Source: Astropecten irregularis (lineage: Eukaryota > Echinodermata > Asteroidea > Paxillosida > Astropectinidae). Taken from it: a stretch of 64,000 nucleotides of DNA. The translations under genes and the position numbers were made by a program. Under the pieces are notes generated by a model, which worked only from the letters and a program-made list of their open reading frames with translations, did not search any database and had not been told where the DNA came from. Of the stretch, positions 9,600 through 22,095 are shown one piece after another; position 1 is the stretch's first letter; each line of letters opens with the position of its first letter. The stretch spans positions 16,876,528 through 16,940,527 of the forward strand of contig OZ020253.1 of the NCBI GenBank assembly GCA_963971285.1. The letters run 5' to 3'.

Positions 9600-12500
9600 T
9601 GATTAAAGTTAGTTTTTTGTTTCCCCCCGCATCTGGTATTTCTTTTCTCGACATAAACCGCACCCCATTAGCATTTTGTGTCCACGCCCCATCCCCTAGT
9701 ACGGGATTTTGATTGCCGTCAGTGCCGCGGGAACCAGCTTACCATTACTTGATGGCTTGTTAACCAGCTACCGGGTTCCCGAGATGACGTCACGACGTTC
9801 CTCCCTCCCAGTTAATAAAATGATTTTAACACCAACACAAGGGAGGCTAAAACTACAGCCACACAACTGCGTTTTAAAGACTTTATTCCATAAGCTAAAA
9901 CACCTACTGCGGCCACCCTTTAAGATTATATGTGAACTCCAAAACGGTGGAAGTATATAGGCCTATCTGAATCAAATACAATTGAGAAGTAGCCGGTTTT
10001 GATTTAGTTTTTTGTTTAGTTGTTCGTTTGTTTATTTTATTTTCTCATCGCTGAAATATTTTTTCCGCTCTGAAAGGATTTGTTTATATATGTGTGTTTG
10101 TCTTTAATACTGATTACAGTTCCCATATTTTCTTGCATACGAGAGAAAGAACTCTCTTAACAAATCTTGCTAAAAGAGGAAATAATTCCGGTATTTTTTT
10201 TTTTTGGTGCGTGTATTATGTAACAGCTTAGAAGAAAAAAAAATTATTGGCTGTAAAAAAAATCAGAATTGATTTATTTTTATATATACACACTGAAATA
10301 TTTTTGCAAAGACGAAAAAATAAATCGCGATTATGGTACCGAAATCATTAAAGCCTTTATGCAACCATAACTGTAATTTTAACAATAAATTTAGTATTTT
10401 ATACTTTGGTGGCATGGTTTTTTAAAAAGATATTTCTTATTAAAACGCTATTCTTGCTGCTAACGGTGAAATATTGTCAACCTTGACGTTATTTTAGAGA
10501 TGCACAAACTATTTTGAATCCTTTCTTTTCTGATGGCGAGTCATTCCTTAAGAGTGATAAATTGAAACTTTTTGGCGGGTCTGACCTTAACAATATAGCC
10601 AGCGGGGATGGGGCAGATTGCCCCCGCCCCCGAACGGCTTGATCATGGGCGGAGAAGCAAAACAAATTGGGACGCGAACAAAAAACAGAAGGCAAGAAGA
10701 AAAAGGGGGTGGGGAGGGAATAAGGGGAGGGCCCATGGGGTGGAGGAAGGGGAGGGGAGATACTGACGTTTGTCTCCACACCCGACCCACGGAGTGGCAA
10801 TGCATGGCTACACGCCTGCAGGGTCCGACGTATCCGCGCTATCTGAATCTCCCAACAGAATTCACAAAGGCTCTGCAACCGAATAAAAAAGCCCATTAGC
10901 ACAGATTGGAACATCATCTTTACTTTTACCCAGTAACACAGTAAAATAAAAGAGAAGCAGTTGTTTGACGTGTCCCAGTAGAGCTCTTATGCCGCACGAT
11001 CCGTAATGTAAGATGCTAAAGAGCTGGGCTGTGTCTTGTAAGTTCCCGTTGCGCTCATTAGGTCTTGTTTCCCGTATTCATTACTGGTAATAGATGAAAG
11101 TTGCTTCTCAATACAGTTCGCAGTTAGACGACACAGCGCGCTCAGCGCAGCTCTCTCATTTTACTGGCCACGGGTGAATGCAGTAAGTGCCCGGGCCAAG
11201 TTGCTCTCAGACTAGCTGCTGACTTGTTTTGGCATCTGTTATATACATGTACACACTCTCCAAGTCTTTAATCACCGGCTCGCCAAGGGGATGGATGGCA
11301 AGATTGTGATGCTCATCATTACTGTAGCTAGCAGCGTCGTCACCAGATGCATGGACCACGGGAGATCGCACCGTGTGCAGTTTGGAGTTTAAAAACCAAG
11401 GCAAACATGCAGTCACAATGATCCCACGGGAAATTAGCCAGGCCGAGTAACATTCAAAGCAACATTTGATACTTCGGATTCATCTTTAATAGTAAAAGGC
11501 CACCAACCAGTATACATCCCGGGGTGTTTCTGCAGATTAAAAATGGCTTTGGCTTTTGAAGACCGTCAACAAAAGTTGCCATAAGCAAGATATAAAAACA
11601 ATTTGAAAACAAAAATATGCGAGGTCAGTAAACAAAAACGAAAGACGAAAAAAGACAAGGATAAGCCTATAATAATTTATTGTTACCCAAATAGTAGTTA
11701 AGTATAATGTATTTACATGTGCAGTACGTCAAATGATCAAAAGATATACAAAATGAATGAAATAATTCATAAAGGATGAGAAATATTAACTGATAACAAT
11801 AGAAAAAGTACATGCTGTCAAAATACGTTCGTTTGGTGCACTGTGCCATCATTAGCGTTTGCAGTCTGCCAAATAGGCCTACGCATAAAACGAACGAAAA
11901 AATGCGTTGCGAAAAAATGCCCAAAATAAATATGATTATTTTTGTTACCAAAACATATTGTTTGTTCGAGTGATGGGGGATTTTGTTTCTCTCTTTTGGT
12001 GCTAACTCCCGTTTTCATTCGGTTGACATTTCACATCGTTTATTAAAAGAAGGGTATTTTGATATGAAAATTCTACTCTCAGCGGTTTCAGGAACGTCTA
12101 ATTCGCTTCTCTTTTTTAAGGCTCAAACATAGGAGCGTCGCGACGCTTCTACCGTAGTAGAATCTTTCTCAAGGCTTCAAAATAATCAGCACCAAAATGA
12201 CGAGCATCTTAACTCTGATCGAGTGTTTGTGTCTATATTATTTTAAGTGCTGTTTTTGGTTGATGAGCAGTTTGCAGTATAGTCAAATATCGATTCTCGT
12301 ATGCTTTGAATTTACCCAAAGGTGATAAACACTTGACTTTAAACCATCATCGTGACATAACGTTGTGTTATGATGAGTGGAAACTTGTCAAGTTGTCTTG
12401 AGTCATTACCCTTTACATGCAGATATAGAAGGCATTGTATCGTTAACTTATGTATTTTGCGCTTCATTTCAGTGTATGGTAATGAAATTTAGGTTTGTGT

Positions 12501-14140
12501 GAATATCGACTTTAAAGGTATAATACATGATTGGTTAAGGTCACAGAACAGTACTCACACTTTATCGTCTAGCATGTATATGGAATAATAAACCTGTGAA
12601 AATTCGAGAATATAGCGAAAACACAACTCGTTTTTTTTTATAAACATAAAGAATGGTTTTGATCTTAACCCGAGATCAAAATGGTTTTCCGTCTCTGTTC
12701 AAGTTGACTTATTTCTGCATAGATAAATACACCATCTCAGGCGGAAATATTTTAACGGTATAGGCCTATGTTTCTACCAGCACCGTCTTCGTACCCTGAA
12801 AGTTACATTTAAATCTGTGAACATATCTGTTTGGGTATGTTACCAGTCATACTGTACCTTTAAGTATAGTTGTAAATATGATTCCCACATGGTGGATTGG
12901 TTGCTAATTCGATGTAATGCATGTAGTAATACAATGCGTCTAACAACCTCAGTCTAATTGTACATCGTCACATTCAGTCAGTAATTACATATTCCTTTGG
13001 TGCCACTGTCAGTAATGGCGTTGCAATGCTAATTCGTGGTGTCGGTGACGACATTAGATAAATCAATAACTGATTGCTAATCTAATGAATCTCAAAGGTT
13101 ATTTAAGCCTATATACATGCAGAAAACCGACATTGCCTGAACTTTCGTCAGAATCAAAATGTTGTAAGAGGTCAGAATCCTATTGTACATCAGTTGCTCT
13201 GTTTCACACCATTGCTTGATATATAATGATAGGCCTATTGCATTCCTCTATATCATGTCAAGTTAACGTATAGGCTAAATTACAGAATAGACATGTTCTC
13301 AAAGTAGGCACTATTTTGCTATAATGCACTTTCAGCACATTATTGCACTCACAGGCAGGAAGTGAGTTGCAATGTCTCGTTGATTCTGGATTGCGTGTCT
13401 CACATAATGTTCCTGGTGATACATCGTATCATGCGCTAACCTATGAGTCTTTAATGGGTCTTTCTGACAAAACGGAGGTATGTTTGAAACGCGCTCGTTT
13501 TTTTGAAAACTGTTCGTCAGTTGCACGGTTACTTGCAATGCATCATGTGAATTTGTGGGACTACATCACATTTTAAGGAGAAGTGCTTTAACATGCATTT
13601 CAGGTGGTATTTTATTGATGGGGTTTTATTCCACATACCGAAAACGGAAATGACAGTAGTCGAGTGTGTAGTGCTGTAGTATAGTCGGTCAGGCTTAGTC
13701 TGGTTCCATGCCCAAAGATTCCCTGACAAAATCCTAGAATTGACAGGGAGCTTCTTGGGTCTGGGAACCAGACTACTTGGTCAATCACTGAACTCTAGAA
13801 TGATCGGGAGTTTTCGAAACATTTCAAGACATTTTGAACGATAGTTGCAGCTCTCGATATTCGCGTATACAAACTTAAGTCACGCCCGTGTCCGGGTATG
13901 CCTGTTTCTTTCACCCTCAATTTGAAATTTTCTCTGAGATACATGGCATCTAGAATAACTTTGATAAAACAAATTGACAATCAAACCGCGGTATTTCGGT
14001 GGATTGATATTGATGCGCGTGGTTCAAACATTCAACCCATGTTATTAAGATGTAGTTCATTGACAAGCAGTTCCAGACAATCTCCAAAACGAAAAAATGA
14101 TCTTTCAATTGTAACATCGCCAGGTAAATGGCATTCCTAT
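9600..14140. other. Intergenic, no gene recognised
   Basis: AT-rich sequence. Exceptions are a purine/G-rich tract at 10680-10765 within a GC-rich patch (10560-10850), and a family B element at 12512-12863. The open frames on both strands of the GC-rich patch have no recognisable product. Confidence 0.6.
12512..12863. repeat. Family B palindromic element
   Basis: About 350 bp beginning TTAAAGGTATAATACATGAT and ending GTACCTTTAA. The right half (from the AGATCAAAA centre) is the family A half; the left half is different. Confidence 0.75.
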
Positions 14141-14150
14141 GAAGGCTCAG

Positions 14151-14262
14151 GGGTCGATTTTACGAAGCCTTGCGATGTATCGTACCTCGAGTTAAGGATA
14201 ACTCATCGTATCCTATATAGGCTGCAATGTATCACAAGTCCTACGATATGAAATCGACCCCT
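14151..14262. repeat. Family F palindrome
   Basis: 112 bp from GGGTCGATTTTACGAAG to GAAATCGACCC, self-complementary around ATCGTATCCTATATAGG. Confidence 0.75.
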
Positions 14263-14467
14263 ACACTTTTGAGCCTCAACCCATTTCCAAGTGTTCCTAT
14301 ACAGTTACCTCTGAGTTGCCTTTCCTTTGACAAAATTAAAATTGCTCCACGGCTCTGGAATTCATTCCATCTTGCTCCCCGAAATATTACAAAGCTTTAT
14401 ATCCAGCCTAAAAACCTACATTTTCAGCAATTTAGTAATTGGTGGAGCCGTCGCCTCTGAACATGTT

Positions 14468-14842
14468 TTAAAGGTAATATCATTCTTTGGTTTTTATCAA
14501 AGAAATTCAGATTCATGGGCAAAAATATCAAGACAGATAAAGTCATCTGTGAAAATGTCAGTCCCATACGGTGCCCACTTTTTGAGAAAACATTGGAAAA
14601 CTGCTATATAGTATTTCTTAAATGTTTTTTCTCTTTTATTTTTGATCTTTAAAAGATCAAAAATAAGTTTGGTCATTCGTTTTTACTCTTTTCTGGATAG
14701 ATACAGCATTTCAGGCAGAACATTTTTTAAGGGTATGTTTCTATACCATCACCATATAGGCCTATTTATACCCTGTCAGCTATAGGTAAATCTGTGAAGA
14801 TTTCTGTTTCCGTATGCTACCAAACTATGATACTACCTTTAA
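14468..14842. repeat. Family A palindromic element
   Basis: 375 bp with both ends preserved. Confidence 0.85.
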
Positions 14843-14961
14843 ATCTGTGCGTGATTAGTATCATGGAGTTGTTTGATAGCTTCTTGGTGATTATTTACAT
14901 TAGAGATTACGCTAGTACATCGTGTGGCGTGTGTTTGACACGCCGACTATTTTCTTTATAG

Positions 14962-15039
14962 CGTCAGAGGAATTTTGAGCCGTGGCGGCACAAAGGTATA
15001 CCGGCCAAGTTCTTTGAACTGAACAATAATTATAATTTG
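14962..15039 (+). other. Candidate orphan exon (unrecognised)
   Basis: A 78-nt, 26-codon open segment between a pyrimidine-rich acceptor (TTTCTTTATAG) and a consensus donor (GTGAGT). The phase 0 reading is RQRNFEPWRHKGIPAKFFEL followed by NNNYNL. It looks like coding sequence, but no partner exon or family was recognised, and chance splice sites are common. Confidence 0.2.
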
Positions 15040-15638
15040 GTGAGTGTGATCTGATTGTATAGGCTCACACTGCAGATGTTGAAGGAGTAGGCCTACATTA
15101 ATATTTCCGAAGCGGAAGTAGTAGTGTATGGCTGGTTGAAATCTTCTGCTTCAATTTGCTGGGAATACAGAGGCTTTTTCATACACTCGGTGATTTCCCC
15201 GGAGATTGGAAATTAATTGCTTGCTGTCCTCAGTCGCGGTCGCCGCCTGAATAAAAGGGGGGTCTTAATGCAACACCTTCTTCGGGTGGCGCACCAAGTC
15301 GTTATATTGTGCGTTTGTCAGGGTATGACGACGACAACTGCATTATCTCCAAGGACCATGTACCAAGCACCGGTGATCTTGGAGATAGTGAACGGGGCAG
15401 ATTCATTACAGATAACCCACAAACCCCAGACGAATTGGAGGGGGATTAATACATTTGACCTATACACGGTGAACCCTGGCTCTTCAATTTTCTATTTGGT
15501 TACACATTTTACATGGGTTCTTCACTTTATTGAGGCTGGATTTGGGATGCATTAATAATTGTTTGCATTTTTCAAGCCAAGAACAAAAGTCATGAATATT
15601 GATGATTTTTTTTTTTGGTCGGGAAATAGATAATATGC

Positions 15639-15868
15639 AAATTAGGCTTGCCCTTCACCGACGTGGATGAGCACTGCATACTCAGTGCTTGTGAGAGCAC
15701 GTGAGAAAAAATCACATGCTTGCTCAGGTGGGATTCGAACCCACGACCTCCTGCTTATAAGGCATCTGCCCTTGTAAGCAGGAGGTCGTGGGTTCGAATC
15801 CCACCTGAGCAAGCATGTGATTTTTTCTCACGTGCTTCTCATCCACGTCGGTTAAGGGCAAGCCTAAT
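15639..15868. repeat. Long hairpin with tRNA-like arms
   Basis: Inner arms 15697-15757 and 15775-15835 are perfect 61-nt reverse complements around a 17-nt spacer. Each contains a tRNA B-box and 3' half (GGTTCGAATCCCACC). Outer arms (about 30 nt, GGCTTGCCCTTCACCGACGT) continue with small differences. It is not a functional tRNA, since no D-arm half is present. Confidence 0.85.
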
Positions 15869-15869
15869 T

Positions 15870-16390
15870 TGCATAACAAATATAGTGTTAAGAAAAATAA
15901 ATAGGAAATCAAGTATACTTAATTGTCTTCGGTACTCATTTAAACCATATTGGTGGCTAGCGCCATGTACATGAAATATTTAAAGGTTGACTGTAATCAA
16001 AACTCATATGAAGTATAAAATACATATGTATTGTTATAAAACTCAACCTGTCTATCATTGTTTGTGCTAAAGAACATTGTTTATAGAAAAGGGAGATATA
16101 ATCTACTTATCGCGATGAAAACCCAGCTTGATTACGTCACATGCAAAACTCCACATAGTATACTGTGGTCACACGCTATTGTTGCGTTGATCAGTTCGGG
16201 GGAATATTTTTTGGGGGCGGGACATACATGTGCTGTTTTCGTAGCTTTTTGGTAAAAAATAAGCACTTACTACAGATTTATGCAGTCAGTTATTAAGCAA
16301 TCATTTTAAAGCGCTTTCTCACCTTCAGTCCCAAATTTGATTACAGTAAACATTTAAACAGGAACCATATGCAATCGTGTGAAACATTCG
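15870..16390. other. Intergenic, nothing recognised
   Basis: AT-rich; only short open frames without family signal. Confidence 0.5.
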
Positions 16391-16392
16391 GC

Positions 16393-16523
16393 ATTTTACC
16401 AAACTCATCGTAACTCAATCGTTGAACTTAATGCATTGCCGCCCAACGTAGGACACGATGGGTTATATCATTCGTAACTTGAGTTACGATCGATCGTAAG
16501 GCTTCGTGAAATAAATCGACCCC
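16393..16523. repeat. Family F palindrome
   Basis: Degraded copy (CCAAACTCATCGTAACTC ... GAAATAAATCGACCCC), self-complementary around the TAGGACACGATGGGTTAT region. Confidence 0.65.
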
Positions 16524-17095
16524 AGTATACATTTGATTTTGTTCACCGTATCATAAATAAAGACAATCACTTTATAGCACACTCAACCACGAAAGAGCTT
16601 TTGGAACTAGATTTCCCTTGACGATTTGTTTGTAGGCCTTCTTGTGATTCTTACTCTTAGCCATCCCAAAATTATGATGAGGTGCTGTTTTGACAAGTGC
16701 AGAAATCAAATATATCAATCAGTGTAAACCTTTCAACCTGCAACGTGTAGTATAGAGTAGCGAGCCATGTAAACCTAATGGAAATTTAATGCGATTTTTT
16801 TCGTGATTTTTCCCCATGAGATCACAGTTGTGATTGTGTGACCTTCTAAATCATTTGTGATCCTGGAGCTCTGGACATAACCACATCGGGTAGGTTGATA
16901 GCAGCCTCATATCACCTCTTAGTCTTAGGTCGGTGGTGGGTTCTTATACCAATCAGGATTTGAAGGCGTTGAAGTTAAGCCGCATGACCGAGCATTGGTC
17001 TCCCTATGCGCACACACCCAGCTAGCTATATGACGCAGGTTGATTGGGTTTCACAATGAAGAATGTATCATGGATTCTTCATTAAAAGAACAAAT

Positions 17096-17310
17096 TCGTT
17101 AGACGCGTTTCGGTTCTGGCAGGATCTTCCTCGAAGGCTTAATGACAAGAGGACAAGAACTATTAGAACATGCACCGTCATCCTTCATAATGATATCCTG
17201 CTATAGGATCGGAACGCGTCAGGCCCTCGTAACTCCAAGCATCATTCATAAAGTTCATGTCATTATTTTGGCTGGTGAGCAGTTTGCAGCAGTTTATTAC
17301 GTATCGTGTT
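17096..17310. repeat. Dispersed repeat with CGCGTTTCGG / GATCGGAACGCG ends
   Basis: Related to 5065-5220. It has two facing copies of the ACGCGTT(T/C)CGGTTC motif and the TTGGCTGGTGAGCAGTTTGC phrase. A poly-C tract follows near 17376-17390. Confidence 0.5.
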
Positions 17311-17792
17311 CTTGTAAAGAACACTAATTCAGATACCAAGTTGTCGCGTTTTCTGAAGCCTACTATTGTCATTGCCCCCCCCCCCCCGAACACCACACCC
17401 CTCCCCTCCCGAACACCCCTTCCCCCGAGAAGGCACATCAAAGAGAGAGAGCATTATCCTTCACAATTCTTGCAGCGGCGAGATCTTACAGGAAGTACTA
17501 GTCCTCATTTTAGTATAACGCTATTGAAGGAAGGATTGAAAAATGCCTGTGAACTGGCTCGAACTACGTACTTTGCAAGCAGCTCAACAAGGCATGAAGG
17601 TATCTGACTATACAGATCGTAGTTTTAGGTATATGCCTACTTGTCTTACTACCAGCATGCTACCAGTTTTGGGTCAACCATTATAAGTGCACGTTACAAG
17701 GAATGCAGATGACGAAGCTTGTTGCGGGCATAGAGCCCTATTTTGATTGTGACAGCTGCACCGTCCGTGCGTTATAAGATCCATGCGTGCAG

Positions 17793-17916
17793 TTTCTGCC
17801 ACATTTATATCGGCTATGTCCGATCAATTCATCGCAAATACCGAGACAAGGCGGCCAAGCCGTCGTCTTACATGCTGCACGCCACACCGCGAATGCACAC
17901 ATTTTCATCGGCGCAG
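17793..17916 (+). other. GC-rich open segment with splice-like borders (unrecognised)
   Basis: It is bounded by CGTGCAG and CAG|GTGGGC. It is open in more than one plus-strand frame and also on the minus strand, so the open frame may only reflect composition. No family was recognised. Confidence 0.15.
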
Positions 17917-18408
17917 GTGGGCGCACTGAAATGATGTATAACGGCGTGCGAAGAGTCTGTTTAACACCGCAACGCCAATAGTACACAACATCAAATTTCA
18001 TGCCGAATTAATACATAAAAACCTTCGGTTTCCACCCACCACACACACATTACAATTCTGCACGGTGACTTAATGCGCCATTGAACCGGTGAGATTTCGT
18101 GATAAACACAAGCTGACAGCCAGAAAGAGAATATTCAGGGCGTTGGTGTGATTACTTAGTTTCTCCAAGGAGTTAGTGCGTTAACCCTCATATTACGCCA
18201 TGCAGGTTACCACTTACATGCCGGGGTGCATCTTCAATCTTGCAAGAAAATCCGCCCAAATCCCAAGGGTGGACGGGCTTGTCAAGGATCGGGAAGTATA
18301 CGTGACATACACGCATCGCAGCTGTAGGCCTATTATACCAACAGGCCTACATTGATTTTGATTGGAAAAAGAAGCGCTGCTATACAAAGGCGTATATTAG
18401 TTAAATAG

Positions 18409-18781
18409 TTAAACGTAATATCATACTTTGGTTTTTATCAAAGAAGTACAGATTCATGGGCAAAAATATCAAGGAAGATACAGTAACAGTCATCTGTGAA
18501 AATGTCAGTCCCATACAGTGCCCACTTTTTGAGAAAACAGTGAAAAACAGCCACAGTATTTCTTAAGTCTTTTCTCTTTTATTTTTTTTCTTTAAAAGAT
18601 CCAAAATAATGTTGGTCACTGGTTTTACCCTTTTCTGGATAAATACAGCATTTCAGGCAGAAACATTTTAACGGTATGCTTCTACTATCAGTCCATCACC
18701 ATCTTTATACCCTGTGAGTCATATGTAAATCTGTAAAGATCACTCTTTCGGTATGCTACCAAAGTATGATACTGGCTTTAA
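18409..18781. repeat. Family A palindromic element
   Basis: About 370 bp with AATATCATACTTTGG at the left and CCAAAGTATGATACTGGCTTTAA at the right (right end substituted). Confidence 0.8.
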
Positions 18782-18829
18782 GCGCTTGTCTTGAGTTTTA
18801 ACTATTAAACTATTTACCTGGAATCCGCC

Positions 18830-19040
18830 ATTTAGGGAGACTTTCCCATTGGCTGGTGCACAAACTTTACTTACCCATTTCTAAACATCCTCCAAACCAA
18901 TGAACTTGAAATTGACATATGTTCATTATTGAGCGCATTCCCTGACTTCTATTAAAATGTGGACATAAAAAATATATGTATGTCTTTAAAAGGCAGCTGG
19001 TATAATATAGGAAGACACCGAAAAGTTTCCCTATTTGCAG
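18830..19040 (+). repeat. Family G dispersed repeat
   Basis: About 210 bp beginning AGGGAGACTTTCCCATTGG. The second copy is at 29088-29296 in the same orientation. Confidence 0.7.
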
Positions 19041-19827
19041 ATGTCTCCCAAATGTTCACTTTTTGACGCTAAAGTGTCTCCCTAAATATGCAATTTAGAA
19101 ATATTAGTGTTAGGCCTACTGATCGTAATATAGATCGTAAGAAATAGGCGCCATGTTCGCCCCTTTTTTGTACTGCCGTGCATTGTAACCACGTTTATAC
19201 GCAGCCTATATTTTATATCTTCGGCGCAGCTGTTCTTGTAGTAATGCAAAGTTGTTCAAAAATGCATTTTTCATACGACAAAAACGGCCAATTGATAGGT
19301 TTCCCATTGTTGCTGTCATATTCAATTCATCTATAAATGCTTGATTATCCTTGCATGCCATTTTATATTTCCACGCTCGTAATTTCTGGGAATCTCCAGG
19401 AAAAGAACGCCATATAAATGCCATATTGTCGACCATCTTATACTCGCCAAAAGTGCGGTCATTATCTTTTAAGCGTAGGCCCTATAACTGTAGGGACTAA
19501 GCTTCAGTGTGTCAGTTCAAATTTGGCCTCTAAGAAACTAGGTCTATATGGCGTGCATAAAAAAGACATGCACTTTATCTCATTGATTAAACTTGGTGGA
19601 ATGTGACGCTAACAATCTTAGACAGTAATAGTGCAATCTCTGAAGAAACTAGAACACAATGAATAACCGTTAATAACGAAGATTGATGGCGGCTGGTCAT
19701 GTGAATTGGGGGTACGTGATTTCGCTTTATTTGTGGCCGCTTCTATATAAGGCTGCACGGTGATAATAATTATTTCTGCCGGTATCCATTTTTAGTTTTT
19801 GTGATGGGGCTTTTGTTGTTGGTAATC

Positions 19828-19977
19828 AGGGCCGATTTCACTAACGCTTTGCGATCATCGTAAAGCCCAAATCCATCGCTAAATGGAGAATCGATCGCTG
19901 CTTTGCATAGCAATTTTCCGTTTAGGGATGGATTTGGGCTTTACGATGACCGCAAAACATTAGCGAAATCGGCCCCT
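19828..19977. repeat. Family E palindrome
   Basis: 150 bp from GGGCCGATTTCACTAACGC to its complement, with inner arms AAGCCCAAATCCATCGCTAA and complement. Confidence 0.85.
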
Positions 19978-19979
19978 GT

Positions 19980-20125
19980 GGGTCGATTTCACCAAACTCA
20001 TCGTAACTTTGTTTATCAATCGTAGGACTAGTGATGTATCCATGCAGCCTTACGTATAGGATACGATGGGTTATTCTTCGTAACTCGAGCTACGATCGAT
20101 CGTAGGGCTTCGTGAAATGGACCCC
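19980..20125. repeat. Family F palindrome, adjacent to family E
   Basis: 146 bp from GGGTCGATTTCACCAAACTC to its complement, starting within 3 bp of the preceding family E palindrome. Confidence 0.85.
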
Positions 20126-20445
20126 AGTATATTTCATGTAGTGAATAGGTACTAAGGGTTGGTGAAACGACCAGAGGAATTTTCCGTGCCATGCAACACT
20201 CTGATTCTTGTCTCGAAACAATGTAGAGATATTTACTCCACAAAACTTTCCTCTAAAGTTATGAAAAATTTAACTCGAAATTTCTTGTGTCGCTTAATCT
20301 GCGCATAAACGTCACATAAACAAAATGTGACTTTCTGACCTTTGCCCCCAGGAAAAAAGGCGCGAAAACTCACACAAAAACAAAGAGCAATTCCCATCAA
20401 CAATCCCCGCGTGTGATACTTGGGAGTATAGCGCCATAGCCTATA

Positions 20446-20681
20446 GGGCCAATTTCATAAAGCACCAAACTTTGCTTAAGCACCCAAATTCTTGGTAAAT
20501 AAAATCAGTATGCCAGCCAAAACTCCTTGTGAATAATATGCCCAGCAAACAATGACCGAATACAGGTCAAAAACAGTAAACATCACATGAACATTTGGTT
20601 GGCAATCATGTTTGATCAAGGAAGACTTTTCATGCTTATAAGCAAATTTTGGTGCTTAAGCAGCTCTATGAAATTGGCCCC
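20446..20681. repeat. Family C palindromic element
   Basis: About 235 bp; left end GGGCCAATTTCATAAAGCAC, right end GCAGCTCTATGAAATTGGCC. Confidence 0.8.
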
Positions 20682-20805
20682 TTATGGCTGCCGGAATCTG
20701 GTATAACCGTGTCAAAAATATGATTGCCTTTGAAATGACGTACGGGCCTGGCTGTGTCTTCCACATTTTTCATCATTATTTATTCATAATTGTTATATTT
20801 TTCAG

Positions 20806-20876
20806 GAAGTTATCATGCCGAGCTACGTTGTAATCCAAATCTGTGCCGCCGTGCCTGCCGAAGAGGAACGGTTGTG
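20806..20876 (+). other. Candidate orphan exon (unrecognised)
   Basis: 71 nt between TATTTTTCAG and a perfect GTAAGT donor. Two frames are open: EVIMPSYVVIQICAAVPAEE (ERLW) and SYHAELRCNPNLCRRACRRG (TVV). The splice borders are the strongest in the intergenic region. The product is not recognised, and its relation to 14962-15039 is unknown. Confidence 0.25.
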
Positions 20877-21400
20877 GTAAGTTGTCAATTCCTCTTTTGA
20901 ATTTTTCATTCTAAATCGGAGGGTTTCCCCTTGTTGGATTCGAACTTCAGCGCCGAGAGGCGAAGAGTTGAGGTGATGACGTCAACATGACGTCACTGCC
21001 CTCGGTCAGAGCTAGGTCAATAAGGCCGTATCCCAATAAGCCATTTGCGAGATAAATCTGAATAGTATCTGGTACACAGGCTTCTTTCATTGCATATAAA
21101 CACCCCAGTTTGAATTTCCCAGACTAAAGACTCTGTTGCTGTATCACATGATTCGGGGCAAGCCTTTGCTTAGTTACATAACAGACGTCTTGCACCAATG
21201 TACTGTTCATAATGGATAAGAATGGCACAAAGGAACCAGACCACTCCAGAGATGGGTATCACTATGCAAAAGCTTTCCCCGACTCACGTGATATAGCAAC
21301 AGTCTTTAGTTTGGGAAATTCAAATTGGGGTGTTTATGTGCAATGAAAGAAGTATGTGTACCAGATACTATTCAGATTTAACTCGCAAATGGCTTATTCT

Positions 21401-22095
21401 CTGGCTGCGACCGCAAATAACACATAACTCTATGGAAATGGCTGCAGTCACTGGCTAGTAGCTGCCATAGGTACATGCGTAATTTGCAGCCGCAGCCAGA
21501 TAATTGGCTGCAGTCACTGGCTAGTGGCTGCCTCAGGTACATGCGTAATTTGCAGCCGCAGCCAGATCATTTAATGGGAGACTTTGGAGAAAGTCTATGG
21601 AAATGGCTGCAGTCACTGGCTAGTGGCTGCCATAGGTACATGCGTAATTTGCAGCCGCAGCCAGATAATTTGGACACGGCCCTATGGCCGTGGCCCAATT
21701 CTCTGGCTGCGACCGCAAATAACACACAAGTCTATGGAAATGGCTGCAGTCACTGGCTAGTGGCTGCCATAGGTACATGCGTAATTTGCAGCCGCAGCCA
21801 GATAATTGGGACACGGCCCTATGGCCATGGCCCAATTCTCTGGCTGCGACCGCAAATAACACACAAGTCTATGGAAATGGCTGCAGTCACTGGCTAGTGG
21901 CTGCCATAGGTACATGCGTAATTTGCAGCCGCAGCCAGATAATTGGGACACGGCCCTATGGCCATGGCCCAATTCTCTGGCTGCGACCGCAAATAACACA
22001 CAAGTCAATGGAAATGGCTGCAGTCATTGGCTAGTGGCTGCCATAGGTACATGCGTAATTTGCAGCCGCAGCCAGATCATTTAATGGGAGACTTT
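21401..22095. repeat. 137-bp tandem repeat array with internal foldback
   Basis: CTGGCTGCGACCGCAAATAA starts units at 21703, 21840 and 21977 (137 bp apart), with a less regular part at 21401-21702. Each unit has inverted arms CTGGCTGCGACCGCAAAT and ATTTGCAGCCGCAGCCAG. The frames running through it on both strands are repeat-driven and not genes. Confidence 0.85.

Noticed and set aside
10489-10917. 142-codon minus-strand frame and a 93-codon plus-strand frame
   Set aside because: Both lie in a purine/pyrimidine-biased GC-rich patch; low complexity and no recognisable domain.
15217-15555. 112-codon plus-strand frame with TTG start
   Set aside because: The RGIN-containing part briefly recalled ILEI/FAM3-type domains, but the match is too short, the first ATG is well inside and no flanking exon supports it.
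15720-15835. tRNA genes suggested by GGTTCGAATCCCACC arms on both strands
   Set aside because: Only 3' halves are present, arranged as a perfect hairpin; no A-box, D-arm or anticodon arm can be paired.
17376-17425. Poly-C tract and Pro-rich frames around it
   Set aside because: Simple-sequence artefact; frames are open because of composition.
21475-22034. Repeated frames (MRNLQPQPDN..., LGHGHRAVSQ...) resembling a repeat protein
   Set aside because: The frames are open on both strands within a 137-bp tandem array with inverted arms; repeat-driven.
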